Assembly: GCF_013030985.1 (NCBI RefSeq)
Contig: NZ_WPYP01000002.1
Span: forward strand, 124,001 to 188,000
Source: Ruegeria arenilitoris
Lineage (GTDB): Bacteria > Pseudomonadota > Alphaproteobacteria > Rhodobacterales > Rhodobacteraceae
Length of the DNA stretch: 64,000 bases
Direction of reading: 5' to 3'
The first letter of the stretch is position 1. Every line of letters begins with the position of its first letter. The notes beneath the pieces are model-generated. The model searched no databases. It was not told where the DNA came from and saw only the letters and a list, made by a program, of their open reading frames with translations. Positions 28,801-37,758 of this stretch are shown here, piece by piece. A program made the position numbers and the translations under genes.

Positions 28801-29963
28801 CAACCTCGTCCGCGCAGAATATCGCCAAGCTCGCCCTGTGGGCGGGTTCTGGTGAAAGCCAACAGCATACCAACCGCGATGCCGCCTGCAATCAGCGACG
28901 AACCGCCGTAGCTGACAAAGGGCAGCGTCATGCCCTTGGCAGGCAACAGGCGCACCGCGACGCCCATGTTGATCATCGCCTGCACACCGAACATGCAGGC
29001 CAAACCAGTGCCCGCCAGACGGATGAACATGTCGCGTTCCTTCATCAGCCGCAGCAACGAGCGCACCACGATGATCGAGTACAGAGCAATGATGATCAGC
29101 ACCAGGATCAGGCCGAATTCTTCGGCCGCGACGGCGATGATGAAATCCGTATGCGCATCGGGCAGAGACCACTTCACCTGCCCTTCGCCCACGCCCACGC
29201 CGAACAGGCCGCCCTCGCGAATTGCGTTGGTGGCGTAACCGATCTGAGTGGTCGGATCGACCTCTTGGTTCAGGAAGCCATCAATCCGGCGAGCAAAATG
29301 CTCCGAGTTCGAATAAGCCAGCATTCCGCCCAGAACCACCGCTCCGGCCATACCCACCAGCAGCAGCATCGGCGCGCCGGCGACGAAATACATCACGCCC
29401 CAACCGAACAGGATCAGACAGGCCTGACCGAAATCGGGCTGCAGCACCAGCATCCCCACGATGGCCATGCACAGTGCAAAGGACCACAACCGCCCCGGAG
29501 GGCCATTGATCTCCTGCGAGGCTGCCAGCAACCATGCGGCCACGACCACAAAGCCGGGCTTCAGAAACTCGGACGGCTGCAGCGATGCAAAGCCCAGTGA
29601 ATACCAGCGCACCGCACCCTTGCCGAAATCGGTCCCGAAGACCGGCAGAAAGGCCAGCGCCACGAATGCACCCAGAAAGCCCAGCACCGCCAGACGCCGC
29701 ACCAGCGTCGGCGACATCATCGAGGTTAGTAGCATCGCAATCAGCGCCAATCCGCCGAACAGCGCCTGACGCTCGACATAGTGGAACGGATCAAACCCGT
29801 TACGACCAGCCAGCGGTGGCGATGAGGCCAGCCCCAACAAAAGCCCGATAACAAACAGAATCAGAACGCAGGACATCGTCCAGCGGTCAATTGTTCGCCA
29901 CCACTTTGGTAGAATCGGTTCGCCGCGCTGGTCCTGGACCGCGCCATACACCATCTCAGTCAT
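28800..29963 (-). CDS. ftsW: Septal peptidoglycan glycosyltransferase FtsW
   Basis: A 387-residue SEDS-family integral membrane protein with about ten helices. FtsW polymerises glycan strands at the septum together with FtsI. Family motifs seen are [20 protein letters not shown] at the start, [20 protein letters not shown] (the conserved periplasmic/catalytic vicinity), [12 protein letters not shown] and [20 protein letters not shown] near the C-terminus. It begins a new minus-strand run after a gap containing other genes, so 29964-30131 likely holds a promoter, which I cannot pinpoint. Confidence 0.97.
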   Translation of the reverse strand: MTEMVYGAVQDQRGEPILPKWWRTIDRWTMSCVLILFVIGLLLGLASSPPLAGRNGFDPFHYVERQALFGGLALIAMLLTSMMSPTLVRRLAVLGFLGAFVALAFLPVFGTDFGKGAVRWYSLGFASLQPSEFLKPGFVVVAAWLLAASQEINGPPGRLWSFALCMAIVGMLVLQPDFGQACLILFGWGVMYFVAGAPMLLLVGMAGAVVLGGMLAYSNSEHFARRIDGFLNQEVDPTTQIGYATNAIREGGLFGVGVGEGQVKWSLPDAHTDFIIAVAAEEFGLILVLIIIALYSIIVVRSLLRLMKERDMFIRLAGTGLACMFGVQAMINMGVAVRLLPAKGMTLPFVSYGGSSLIAGGIAVGMLLAFTRTRPQGELGDILRGRG

Positions 29964-30131
29964 GAGATACCGCCACTATCTGCCTCGTTAACGCCCCGTT
30001 TTCGGGGTCTGATTGAGAGACTACAGCGATTTTGGCGTTTGGGCTAGGGAAATGACGGGCCAGCTGCGGAAATTAGCGCCCTAAGGCCAACGGTTTGAAT
30101 TCAAGGCGCCACACCCTCAGTTTCGGATCCC

Positions 30132-30425
30132 TTAGGCAACAAGATCGTAGTGTTTGATCGTTCTGGATTCGACCAATTCAGCCTCGGCCGGATCAATGTG
30201 CGGGCTTTGATAATCGTCACCGACAAAGGCTTTCAGTGCGTCCAAGCTGCTCCAAACCATCACAAAGCTGAACTCGCGCGGTGTGTCCGACCGCGCAGCA
30301 CCCGGCAGAACCTGAACGATGCCATCGGTGTTTTGCATCAAAGGGATCGCGGTTTCGTGGAAGAACTTTGAAAACTCAGCCTCTTTTCCGGGGCGAACTG
30401 TGACTTGAAATACTCGCATGATCAT
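30132..30425 (-). CDS. ABM-type (antibiotic biosynthesis monooxygenase-like) protein
   Basis: A 97-residue ferredoxin-like-fold protein. The pattern MRVFQVTVRPGKEAEFSKFF at the start and SFVMVWSSLDALKAFVGDDY in the middle matches the ABM domain of small dimeric monooxygenases and heme-degrading relatives. Substrate unknown; many members are uncharacterised. The first ATG at 30425 has GGAGG eight bases upstream (30434-30438 on the plus strand), which favours it over the ATG two codons later. It is divergent from the flavoprotein gene and precedes ftsW. Confidence 0.8.
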   Translation of the reverse strand: MIMRVFQVTVRPGKEAEFSKFFHETAIPLMQNTDGIVQVLPGAARSDTPREFSFVMVWSSLDALKAFVGDDYQSPHIDPAEAELVESRTIKHYDLVA

Positions 30426-30550
30426 CGGGGCGCCCTCCTATGCGCTGGTCGGATTTCAGCTCCTTATGGTTGGACTTTATCACAAAGCCCGCACATCCGT
30501 TGAGAAGGCTTCCACTTGCCATCCCAGCCATTTCACGCCATGCGCTGCGC

Positions 30551-31729
30551 ATGACCTATGACACGATCATCCTTGGGGCCGGTGCCGCCGGTATGATGTG
30601 CGCCGCCCATTGCGGCGGGCAGGTTCTGGTGATCGACCACGCGAAGGCTCCGGGTGAGAAAATCCGTATCTCGGGCGGTGGGCGCTGCAACTTTACCAAT
30701 ATGTATGCGGGGCCTGCCAATTTCCTGTCGCAGAACCCGCATTTCTGCAAATCCGCGCTGGCACGTTACACGCAGTGGGATTTCGTCGATCTGGTCGGGC
30801 GCCACGACATCACGTGGCATGAGAAAACACTGGGGCAGTTGTTCTGCGACGGGTCCTCGAAACAGGTCATCCAGATGCTGCTGGCCGAGATGGAGCGCGC
30901 AAGGGCCGAGCTGTGGGTGCGAACCGAGGTGAAAGGCCTGCGCAAGACCGAAGAGGGGTTCGCGCTGGAGGTTGACCGCGAGGGACAGCGCCTCAGCCTG
31001 AGCTGCACCAATCTGGTGCTGGCCACGGGGGGCAAGTCGATCCCCAAGATGGGCGCAACCGGGTTGGCCTATGACATCGCAAAACAGTTCGGCTTGCGGA
31101 TGACCGAGACACGCGCGGCACTGGTGCCGTTCACGTTTTCGGATGGAAAGTTCAAGGACCTCTCAGGCGTTTCCCTACCCGCGCGCCTGTCAAACGACCG
31201 CACCAGTTTTGACGAGGCACTGCTGTTCACCCATCGCGGCCTCAGCGGGCCATCGGTGCTGCAACTGTCCTCCTACTGGCACGAGGGTGAGGCGATCCGC
31301 GTCAACCTGATCCCCGATCTGCCCCTGTTCGACCTGCTGCGCGAACAACGGCAAAGCAGTGGCCGCAAGGCGCTGACAACGGAACTGGCACGTCACCTGC
31401 CCGCGCGGTTGGTGGATTATCTGAGCCAACACTTCCCGATGCAGGGTAATCTGGCCGACCAGTCCGACACCGCGCTGACCGAGCTGATCTCGGCCTTGTC
31501 CAACTGGCACCTGACGCCGTCGGGCACCGAAGGCTATCGCACCGCCGAGGTCACGCTGGGCGGGATCGATACGGATGACTTGTCGTCAAAAACGATGGAG
31601 GCCAGGGATGTCCCCGGCCTCTATGCGATTGGTGAAGCGGTGGATGTCACCGGCTGGCTGGGCGGCTACAATTTCCAGTGGGCGTGGTCCTCGGGCCACG
31701 CCGCAGGAAGTGCAATCACGGGCCGTTAG
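30551..31729 (+). CDS. HI0933-family FAD flavoprotein (BaiN/RdsA type)
   Basis: A 392-residue NAD(P)/FAD-dependent oxidoreductase. The dinucleotide fold is MTYDTIILGAGAAGMMCAAH at the start, followed by the family's GEKIRISGGGRCNFTN signature; LVLATGGKSIPKMGATG, LLFTHRGLSGPSVLQ and the C-terminal YAIGEAVDVTGWLGGYNFQW are all diagnostic. The natural role of most members is unclear. The start at 30551 was chosen at the FAD motif; the 37-codon extension upstream is not family-like. It is the only plus-strand gene within the dcw region, and its stop overlaps the lipoprotein stop by 4 bp. Confidence 0.93.
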   Translation: MTYDTIILGAGAAGMMCAAHCGGQVLVIDHAKAPGEKIRISGGGRCNFTNMYAGPANFLSQNPHFCKSALARYTQWDFVDLVGRHDITWHEKTLGQLFCDGSSKQVIQMLLAEMERARAELWVRTEVKGLRKTEEGFALEVDREGQRLSLSCTNLVLATGGKSIPKMGATGLAYDIAKQFGLRMTETRAALVPFTFSDGKFKDLSGVSLPARLSNDRTSFDEALLFTHRGLSGPSVLQLSSYWHEGEAIRVNLIPDLPLFDLLREQRQSSGRKALTTELARHLPARLVDYLSQHFPMQGNLADQSDTALTELISALSNWHLTPSGTEGYRTAEVTLGGIDTDDLSSKTMEARDVPGLYAIGEAVDVTGWLGGYNFQWAWSSGHAAGSAITGR

Positions 31730-32100
31730 CCTACGACGTTGTAGCCGCGACCGCGCATACAGTTGCGCACGATGACTTCTTTGTTCTGGTTCTTCGCATA
31801 GACATCTGCGCCAGCGCCGATAAGCGCACCCGCCGCCGCCGCGCGACCCAGGTTGTCACTGCTGTCCTGAATAATCGCCGTCGTCGCAGCAGCACCCGCT
31901 GCACCAATTGCCGCATTACCAGCGGTGGACCCATCCACGCTGGCCTGTGACGCGGCAAGCTGCTGACATTGCTGCAGATCAAAGTTGTAGTTCGGACCGA
32001 CCGGACCGTCGACAACCGGCTGATAACCTGCGCCGGTATTTGCACAGGCACCCACAACCAGAATGGCAGGCAGGATTAAAGAAAGCTTACGGTATGGCAT
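31726..32100 (-). CDS. Glycine-zipper lipoprotein
   Basis: A 124-residue predicted lipoprotein. The signal peptide MPYRKLSLILPAILVVGAC ends in a VVGAC lipobox with the modified cysteine at residue 19. The mature region has a cysteine (QQCQQLAASQA), an alanine/glycine-rich segment (NAAIGAAGAAATTAI and AAAAGALIGAGADVYA) typical of glycine-zipper proteins, and a CMRGRGYNVVG end. The ATG at 32100 has GAGG at suitable distance; another ATG lies two codons upstream. It follows murD by about 100 nt. Role unknown; likely outer-membrane attached. Confidence 0.8.
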   Translation of the reverse strand: MPYRKLSLILPAILVVGACANTGAGYQPVVDGPVGPNYNFDLQQCQQLAASQASVDGSTAGNAAIGAAGAAATTAIIQDSSDNLGRAAAAGALIGAGADVYAKNQNKEVIVRNCMRGRGYNVVG

Positions 32101-32202
32101 AGTCATAACCTCGTGTTGAATTTGCCCGGAGCCAAACGTAATTGTCTTGGCGCGTCAAGCTGATAGCACCGCAGCTTGGCCCAACCGGCGGTCTATTGCA
32201 AA

Positions 32203-33606
32203 TTACTGGCCTGCCAGCCGCTTCAGCACCTGTTCGGTAAAGTCGTCTCCGCGCTGTTCGAAGTTGTCATATTGGTCAAAACTGGCCGCCGCCGGAGCCA
32301 ACAGCACGGTCTCACCTGGTTGGGAGTCCGACATGGCTTGCGCTACGGCCTCTTCCATGGTGGTGCAGACCTGCGCCTCAGCCTCAAGCTGCATGGCGAA
32401 ACCGGCCGCCTCGCGCCCGATCACATAGGCTTTGAGAACCTGGTCCACCGCGCCGTTCAATGCCGCCAGACCACCTTCTTTCTCAAGCCCCCCACAGATC
32501 CACCGGATCTTCTTGAACGCCGACAATGCCTTCAGCGCACTGTCCACGTTGGTTGCCTTGGAATCGTTCACATAGGTCACACCGCCCGCCTCGGCTATGA
32601 TCTGGCTGCGATGCGGCAATCCGGGATAGCTGTGCAGCGCGTCCTCGATCACGCGCGGTGCCAGCCCCAGCGCGCGGCACGCGGCATAGGCCGCACATGC
32701 ATTCTGGTGGTTATGCGCGCCGGGCAGGCCCTTGATCTGGCGCAGATCGATCGACCCGGCCTGCCGCCCCTTGCGGTACTCCGACAGGAACCCCTTGCGC
32801 GCAAAAACCTGCCAACCCGGCCCCGTCAGTTTGCGCGCCACCGAGACACGGATCACGCGATCATCCGCTGCCCCCTCGGCCAGTTGCCCCGCCAAAAACG
32901 CGCCTTCCTTTTCGTCAATTCCGATCACAGCACGATCCGGGCCACCTTCGGCAAACAGGCGCCTTTTGGCTGCAAAATATCCTCCCATCCCGCCGTGTCG
33001 ATCCAGATGATCCGGCGACAGGTTGGTGAATACCGCCACATCCGGCGTCAACGACCGGGCAAGCTCAGTCTGAAAACTGCTCAACTCCAGCACCACGACC
33101 GAGCCATCCCCGCCCGGTTCGATATCCAGCACCCCACGCCCGATATTCCCCGCCAACTGCGCCTCGCGACCAGCTTCAATCAGGATGTGGTGGATCAGGG
33201 CGGCCGTGGTCGATTTGCCGTTCGACCCGGTCACCGCGATCACACGCGGAGGGGCGTCAAAATTGCTCCATTCCGGACCCGCAAAAGACTGAAAGAACAG
33301 CCCGATATCGTTATCCACCGGCACCCCTGCCGCAAGCGCCGCAGCTACAACCGGGTTCGGTTCGGGATACAGATGCGGGATACCCGGCGAAACGATCAAC
33401 GAGGCGATGTCGTCAAACGCCCCGTGGCGGTGCAGGTCAAGGCAGGTAAACCCCTCGGCCTCGGCCTTTTCACGCGCGGCCGGGTTGTCATCCCAGCACA
33501 CCGGTTCGGCCTTGCCCGCCCGCAACGCGCGCGCTGTTGCAAGACCCGATCGGCCAAGCCCCAGAACCGCAACCTTCTGCCCTGAAAACCCTTTGACCGG
33601 GATCAT
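32203..33606 (-). CDS. murD: UDP-N-acetylmuramoyl-L-alanine--D-glutamate ligase MurD
   Basis: A 467-residue Mur ligase adding D-glutamate to UDP-MurNAc-L-Ala. N-terminal Rossmann motif [20 protein letters not shown] loop GSNGKST at residues 127-133, [11 protein letters not shown] and [11 protein letters not shown] in the central domain, and [15 protein letters not shown] plus [10 protein letters not shown] in the C-terminal domain are typical of MurD. The ATG at 33606 has a GGAAGGTGGGCGGC leader. It is separated from mraY by 150 nt that contains a perfect hairpin with a short U-tract. Confidence 0.97.
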   Translation of the reverse strand: MIPVKGFSGQKVAVLGLGRSGLATARALRAGKAEPVCWDDNPAAREKAEAEGFTCLDLHRHGAFDDIASLIVSPGIPHLYPEPNPVVAAALAAGVPVDNDIGLFFQSFAGPEWSNFDAPPRVIAVTGSNGKSTTAALIHHILIEAGREAQLAGNIGRGVLDIEPGGDGSVVVLELSSFQTELARSLTPDVAVFTNLSPDHLDRHGGMGGYFAAKRRLFAEGGPDRAVIGIDEKEGAFLAGQLAEGAADDRVIRVSVARKLTGPGWQVFARKGFLSEYRKGRQAGSIDLRQIKGLPGAHNHQNACAAYAACRALGLAPRVIEDALHSYPGLPHRSQIIAEAGGVTYVNDSKATNVDSALKALSAFKKIRWICGGLEKEGGLAALNGAVDQVLKAYVIGREAAGFAMQLEAEAQVCTTMEEAVAQAMSDSQPGETVLLAPAAASFDQYDNFEQRGDDFTEQVLKRLAGQ

Positions 33607-33682
33607 GCCGCCCACCTTCCTCTGACGTCGAATTGGCCGCCACACTGCGCAGAAGAAATCACCGATGGCAAGAGCGGCAAAA

Positions 33683-33704
33683 GGCTCGCGCATCAGCGCG
33701 AGCC
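33683..33704 (-). other. Hairpin between mraY and murD, possible attenuator
   Basis: A perfect 9-bp stem GGCTCGCGC/GCGCGAGCC (33683-33691 and 33696-33704) with a 4-nt loop. Read on the minus strand it is followed by TTTTG. It lies in the only long gap in the mraZ-murD run, about 76 nt before murD. It could be a weak terminator, an RNA-processing site or a decay barrier. Confidence 0.45.
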
Positions 33705-33756
33705 GGGCCCAACAGGTGGCAGGTGGACCGCAGGTCCGCCGAACCTGGCGGGAGCG

Positions 33757-34839
33757 TTACCGGACCTTCAAAGTTGCCAAACCGATCATCGCGAGGATCA
33801 GCGAGATGATCCAGAACCGGATCACGATGGTCGGCTCAGCCCAACCCTTTTTCTCATAATGGTGGTGGATCGGCGCCATCAGGAACACCCGGCGTCCCGT
33901 GCGTTTGAAATACAGGACCTGGATGATCACACTCAGCGCCTCGACCACGAACAGGCCACCGACCACGGCCAGAACCAGCTCGTGCTTGGTCGCTACCGCA
34001 ATCGCGCCCAGCGCACCGCCCAAAGCCAACGACCCGGTATCGCCCATGAATACGGCTGCTGGTGGGGCGTTGTACCACAAAAAGCCCAACCCACCTCCGA
34101 ACAAAGCGGCTGTAAAGATCAGGATTTCACCGGTTCCCGGCACGTAATGCACGTCCAGATATTCGGTAAAGTCGACCCGGCCGACCGCGTAGGCAATCAC
34201 CCCTAGGGTCGTCGCCGCAATCATGGCCGGCATGATCGCCAAACCGTCCAGACCATCGGTCAGGTTCACCGCGTTGGCCGCCCCGACGATGACCACGATC
34301 GAGAACGGAATGTAGAACATCCCCAGATTGACCAGCGTATCCTTGAACACCGGCACCGCCAATTGGTACTGCAGTGCTTCGGGATGGTGCAAGGTCGCCC
34401 AGAGCGAGGCCAAAACCGCAATTATTACCCCCAGCGCCAGCCGCATTTTGCCCGATACGCCCTTGGTATTCTGTTTCGAAACCTTGGCGTAATCATCCGC
34501 AAAACCAATCGCCGCGTAGGCCAATGTCACGAAAAGTACCATCCAGACATAGGGGTTGTCCCAACGCGCCCAGACCAGCGTCGAGGTCACCAGCGCCCCT
34601 ACGATCAGCAAGCCGCCCATGGTCGGCGTTCCGGCCTTGGAAAAATGCCCCTCAGGGCCATCATCCCGGATCGGCTGCCCCTTGCCCTGTTTGCGACGCA
34701 GCACATTGATCAGCGGTTTACCGAAAATAAAGCCAAAGATCAGCGCCGTCAGAAAGGCCCCGCCCGCACGGAATGTGATGTAGCGGAAGAGGTTAAAGAA
34801 ATCCCCTCCATCCGACAGGGCGGTCAACCAATAGAGCAT
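33757..34839 (-). CDS. mraY: Phospho-N-acetylmuramoyl-pentapeptide transferase MraY
   Basis: A 360-residue, ten-helix membrane enzyme that links the MurNAc-pentapeptide to undecaprenyl phosphate, giving lipid I. Catalytic aspartates lie in GFADDYAKV and [13 protein letters not shown], and [12 protein letters not shown] and the histidine-rich [13 protein letters not shown] loop are invariant family motifs. The length is the same as in other proteobacteria. It lies 24 nt after murF and is followed by the 150-nt spacer before murD. Confidence 0.98.
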   Translation of the reverse strand: MLYWLTALSDGGDFFNLFRYITFRAGGAFLTALIFGFIFGKPLINVLRRKQGKGQPIRDDGPEGHFSKAGTPTMGGLLIVGALVTSTLVWARWDNPYVWMVLFVTLAYAAIGFADDYAKVSKQNTKGVSGKMRLALGVIIAVLASLWATLHHPEALQYQLAVPVFKDTLVNLGMFYIPFSIVVIVGAANAVNLTDGLDGLAIMPAMIAATTLGVIAYAVGRVDFTEYLDVHYVPGTGEILIFTAALFGGGLGFLWYNAPPAAVFMGDTGSLALGGALGAIAVATKHELVLAVVGGLFVVEALSVIIQVLYFKRTGRRVFLMAPIHHHYEKKGWAEPTIVIRFWIISLILAMIGLATLKVR

Positions 34840-34863
34840 TACAATACCTTTCCTAGGCGGCGA

Positions 34864-36258
34864 TCATGGGTCAAGCGCGCTCCCTTGCCCCATTTTCCGC
34901 AAACCGTCAACAATCTGAGCCAGCGCCATGCTAAGCGAGCCCTTGGCCAGCACCGTATCCCCCGCACGGATCAACTCCGGCAGGCGCTCGGCCATTTCGG
35001 CGCTGGTCTCGCTCCACAGCCCGCGTTTTTCCTCGGGCAGCGCTTCATGCAACGCTTTCATCAGCGGCCCGATGCAATGAACCTGATCCACACGCGTCAT
35101 CGCCGCGACTTCGGCCATTCCGGCGTGCATGGCAATTTCCTGCGCGCCCAACTCTTTCATATCGCCCAGAAACGCGATCCGACGGGCGCCTTGCGACGCG
35201 GCCAGCACATCCAGCGCGGCCTCCATCGAGGTTGGGTTGGCATTGTAGCTGTCGTCCAGCAACTCGATTTGCCCGCCCGTCGCCAAAGGCAGCGTTTCCC
35301 GCACGCCCCGCCCTTTGACCGGAGACCATTGACCCAGCCCGGCGATGGCCTCATCCAGGTCGACACCCATCTCAACACAAGCCGCCAGTGCACCCAGCGC
35401 GTTCATGGCAAAATGCGTCCCTGCCGACTGCACATAATATGTGATGACAGCGTCGCCGACGGTCGCCCCGGCATGAACCGAGTCAGCGCTTTGCGTCACG
35501 TCGGTCAGGTTGTAGTCCACAGCCTTGCGACCAAAATCCACGATCCCGGCCCCATGTTCCTGCGCGGTCTGGCGCAGGATGTCGGCGTGATCAATATCGG
35601 CATTCACGATAGCCGCGCCGCCGGGTTCAAGCCCTTCGAAGATCGCGGCCTTTTCATGGGCAATGCCTGCAACCGACTCGAAGGCCTCAAGATGCACTGC
35701 CGCCACGGTCGTCACCAACGCCACATGAGGGCGGGCCTGCCGCGCCAGCGGAGCAATCTCTCCGGGATGGTTCATACCGATCTCGATCACTGCAAACTCA
35801 GTGTCGCGCGGCATCCGTGCCAGTGTCAGCGGCACCCCCCAATGGTTGTTGTAACTGGCCACGCTGGCATGGGTTTTTCCCTGCGTTTCCAGAATGGTGG
35901 CCAGCATTTCCTTGGTCGAGGTTTTGCCGACACTACCGGTAACCCCCACGACGCGTGCGCCCGTCCGGGCGCGACCTGCCTGCCCAAGCGCCTCAAGCCC
36001 GGCCTGCACGTCATCAACGATCAACAGCGGCGCGTCTTCAGATACGCCTTCGGGGATGCGGGACACCAACGCCGCGCCCGCCCCTTTTTCCAACGCCTGC
36101 GCCACAAAATTATGTCCGTCCCGCGCGGCTTTGAGCGCCACAAACAGGTCTCCGGGCTGGAGGGTTCTGGTGTCGATCGACACGCCGTTCACCACCCAAT
36201 CGTTGGTGGCGCGCCCACCGGTAGCCTCAGCAGCCTCGGCCGCGGTCCAGAGCGTCAT
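34864..36258 (-). CDS. murF: UDP-MurNAc-tripeptide--D-alanyl-D-alanine ligase MurF
   Basis: A 464-residue Mur ligase adding D-Ala-D-Ala, the product of Ddl, to complete the pentapeptide. Its ATP loop is VTGSVGKTSTKEML (GxxGKT at 108-113); EIGMNHPGEIAPLA and DDSYNANPTSMEAALDVL are MurF-specific motifs. It overlaps murE by 4 bp (36255-36258). Confidence 0.97.
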   Translation of the reverse strand: MTLWTAAEAAEATGGRATNDWVVNGVSIDTRTLQPGDLFVALKAARDGHNFVAQALEKGAGAALVSRIPEGVSEDAPLLIVDDVQAGLEALGQAGRARTGARVVGVTGSVGKTSTKEMLATILETQGKTHASVASYNNHWGVPLTLARMPRDTEFAVIEIGMNHPGEIAPLARQARPHVALVTTVAAVHLEAFESVAGIAHEKAAIFEGLEPGGAAIVNADIDHADILRQTAQEHGAGIVDFGRKAVDYNLTDVTQSADSVHAGATVGDAVITYYVQSAGTHFAMNALGALAACVEMGVDLDEAIAGLGQWSPVKGRGVRETLPLATGGQIELLDDSYNANPTSMEAALDVLAASQGARRIAFLGDMKELGAQEIAMHAGMAEVAAMTRVDQVHCIGPLMKALHEALPEEKRGLWSETSAEMAERLPELIRAGDTVLAKGSLSMALAQIVDGLRKMGQGSALDP

Positions 36259-37736
36259 GCCACCCTCCCGTCCAGCGCGGCGACGCTGATGCTGGCCTGT
36301 TCCACATCGTCGAAGGGCAGAACCTGATCGCCGACGATCTGACCGGTCTCATGACCCTTCCCTGCAATCAACAAGGCATCACCCGGTTGCAAAGCATCGA
36401 TGCCGCGCAAGATGGCCTCGGCCCGGTCGCCGACTTCTGTGGCCTCCGGCGCGCCCAGTAAAACAGCGGCGCGGATAGAGGCCGGATCTTCGCTGCGCGG
36501 ATTGTCATCGGTGACAAAGACAACGTCGGCGTTTTCAGTGGCGGCCTGCCCCATCAGCGGGCGCTTGGTGGCGTCGCGGTCCCCGCCCGCGCCAACGATG
36601 GCAATCAGACGGCCCATGACATGCGGGCGCATCGCCTTGAGCGCCGTTGCCACAGCATCCGGGGTGTGCGCGTAGTCGACAAAAACCGCAGCACCATTTT
36701 CGCGCGTGGCGGCCAATTGCATACGCCCCCGCACGGTTGTCAGATGCGGCAGGGTTTCGAATACGCGCTCGGGCTCTTCACCAGCAGCAATGACCAGACC
36801 GCAGGCAAGCAGGATATTCTCGGCCTGAAACCCTCCGATCAGATTCAGACGGCTCTGGAACACCTTGCCTTGCCAGGAAAAACGCAGGTCCTGTCCGGTG
36901 GAATCGAAACGCTGGTTCGTCAGGCAAAGATCGGCATCGGCTGATCCGACGGTCAGAACCGACTGCCCGCGCGCCTCAGCAATCTTGCGGACCTCGGCGC
37001 CTTTCGGGTCGTTCATATTGACAACCACGGTGCCGTCCTGCGGCAGGACCCGATCGAACAGCCCGGCCTTGGCGGCGAAATAAGCCTCGAACGTTTCGTG
37101 ATAATCCAGATGATCCTGCGTGAAGTTCGAAAACCCGGCAGCGGCCAGATGCACACCATCTAAACGGCGCTGTTCCAACCCGTGCGAAGATGCCTCCATC
37201 GCCGCATGGGTCACGCCATTCTCGGCTGCTTCGGCCAGGCAACGATGCAGGGTAATCGGCTCGGGCGTGGTGTGTGCCAGCGGTGCGGTCCATGCGCCCT
37301 CAACACCTGTGGTGCCGAGGTTTACCGCCGCGTGCCCAAGCTCCATCCAGATCTGGCGCACAAAGGTCGAGACCGAGGTTTTGCCGTTGGTTCCGGTTAC
37401 AGCCACAATCGTCTGCGGTTGAGCGCCAAACCACAGCGCAGCGCATCCCGCCAACGCCTGACGCGGGTCTTCAACCACGATCAATGCCGCGTCTGATGCT
37501 GCCAGTTCTTCAGCTGCGATCTCGGCCCCTTCGGCATCGGTCAGAATCGCCGCGGCGCCCATGCGCAGGGCGAACTGGATGAACTCTCCGCCATGAACGC
37601 GGGTACCGGGAAGGGCGGCAAACAGGTAGCCATCCTTGACCTCGCGGCTGTCAACGGCCAGCCCGGTAATGTCGGGGTTAGCACCACCCCGAGCAGTCAG
37701 GGCCAGTTGGCTGAGTGTTTTCGTCCTTGTGCCCAT
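36255..37736 (-). CDS. murE: UDP-MurNAc-dipeptide--meso-diaminopimelate ligase MurE
   Basis: A 493-residue Mur ligase adding the third residue. The ATP loop is TGTNGKT at residues 114-120; EASSHGLEQRRLDGV and NFTQDHLDYH are central motifs. The DNPR motif in VTDDNPRSEDP marks specificity for meso-diaminopimelate rather than lysine, as expected of a Gram-negative. It follows ftsI by 22 nt and overlaps murF by 4 bp. Confidence 0.97.
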   Translation of the reverse strand: MGTRTKTLSQLALTARGGANPDITGLAVDSREVKDGYLFAALPGTRVHGGEFIQFALRMGAAAILTDAEGAEIAAEELAASDAALIVVEDPRQALAGCAALWFGAQPQTIVAVTGTNGKTSVSTFVRQIWMELGHAAVNLGTTGVEGAWTAPLAHTTPEPITLHRCLAEAAENGVTHAAMEASSHGLEQRRLDGVHLAAAGFSNFTQDHLDYHETFEAYFAAKAGLFDRVLPQDGTVVVNMNDPKGAEVRKIAEARGQSVLTVGSADADLCLTNQRFDSTGQDLRFSWQGKVFQSRLNLIGGFQAENILLACGLVIAAGEEPERVFETLPHLTTVRGRMQLAATRENGAAVFVDYAHTPDAVATALKAMRPHVMGRLIAIVGAGGDRDATKRPLMGQAATENADVVFVTDDNPRSEDPASIRAAVLLGAPEATEVGDRAEAILRGIDALQPGDALLIAGKGHETGQIVGDQVLPFDDVEQASISVAALDGRVA

Positions 37737-37758
37737 GACCCACCTTTTGTTGGACAGC

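Noticed and set aside
34363..36327. A 654-codon plus-strand open frame
   Set aside because: It lies antisense to mraY and murF, is rich in R, H, Q and P as expected of a GC-rich shadow frame, and shows no domain.
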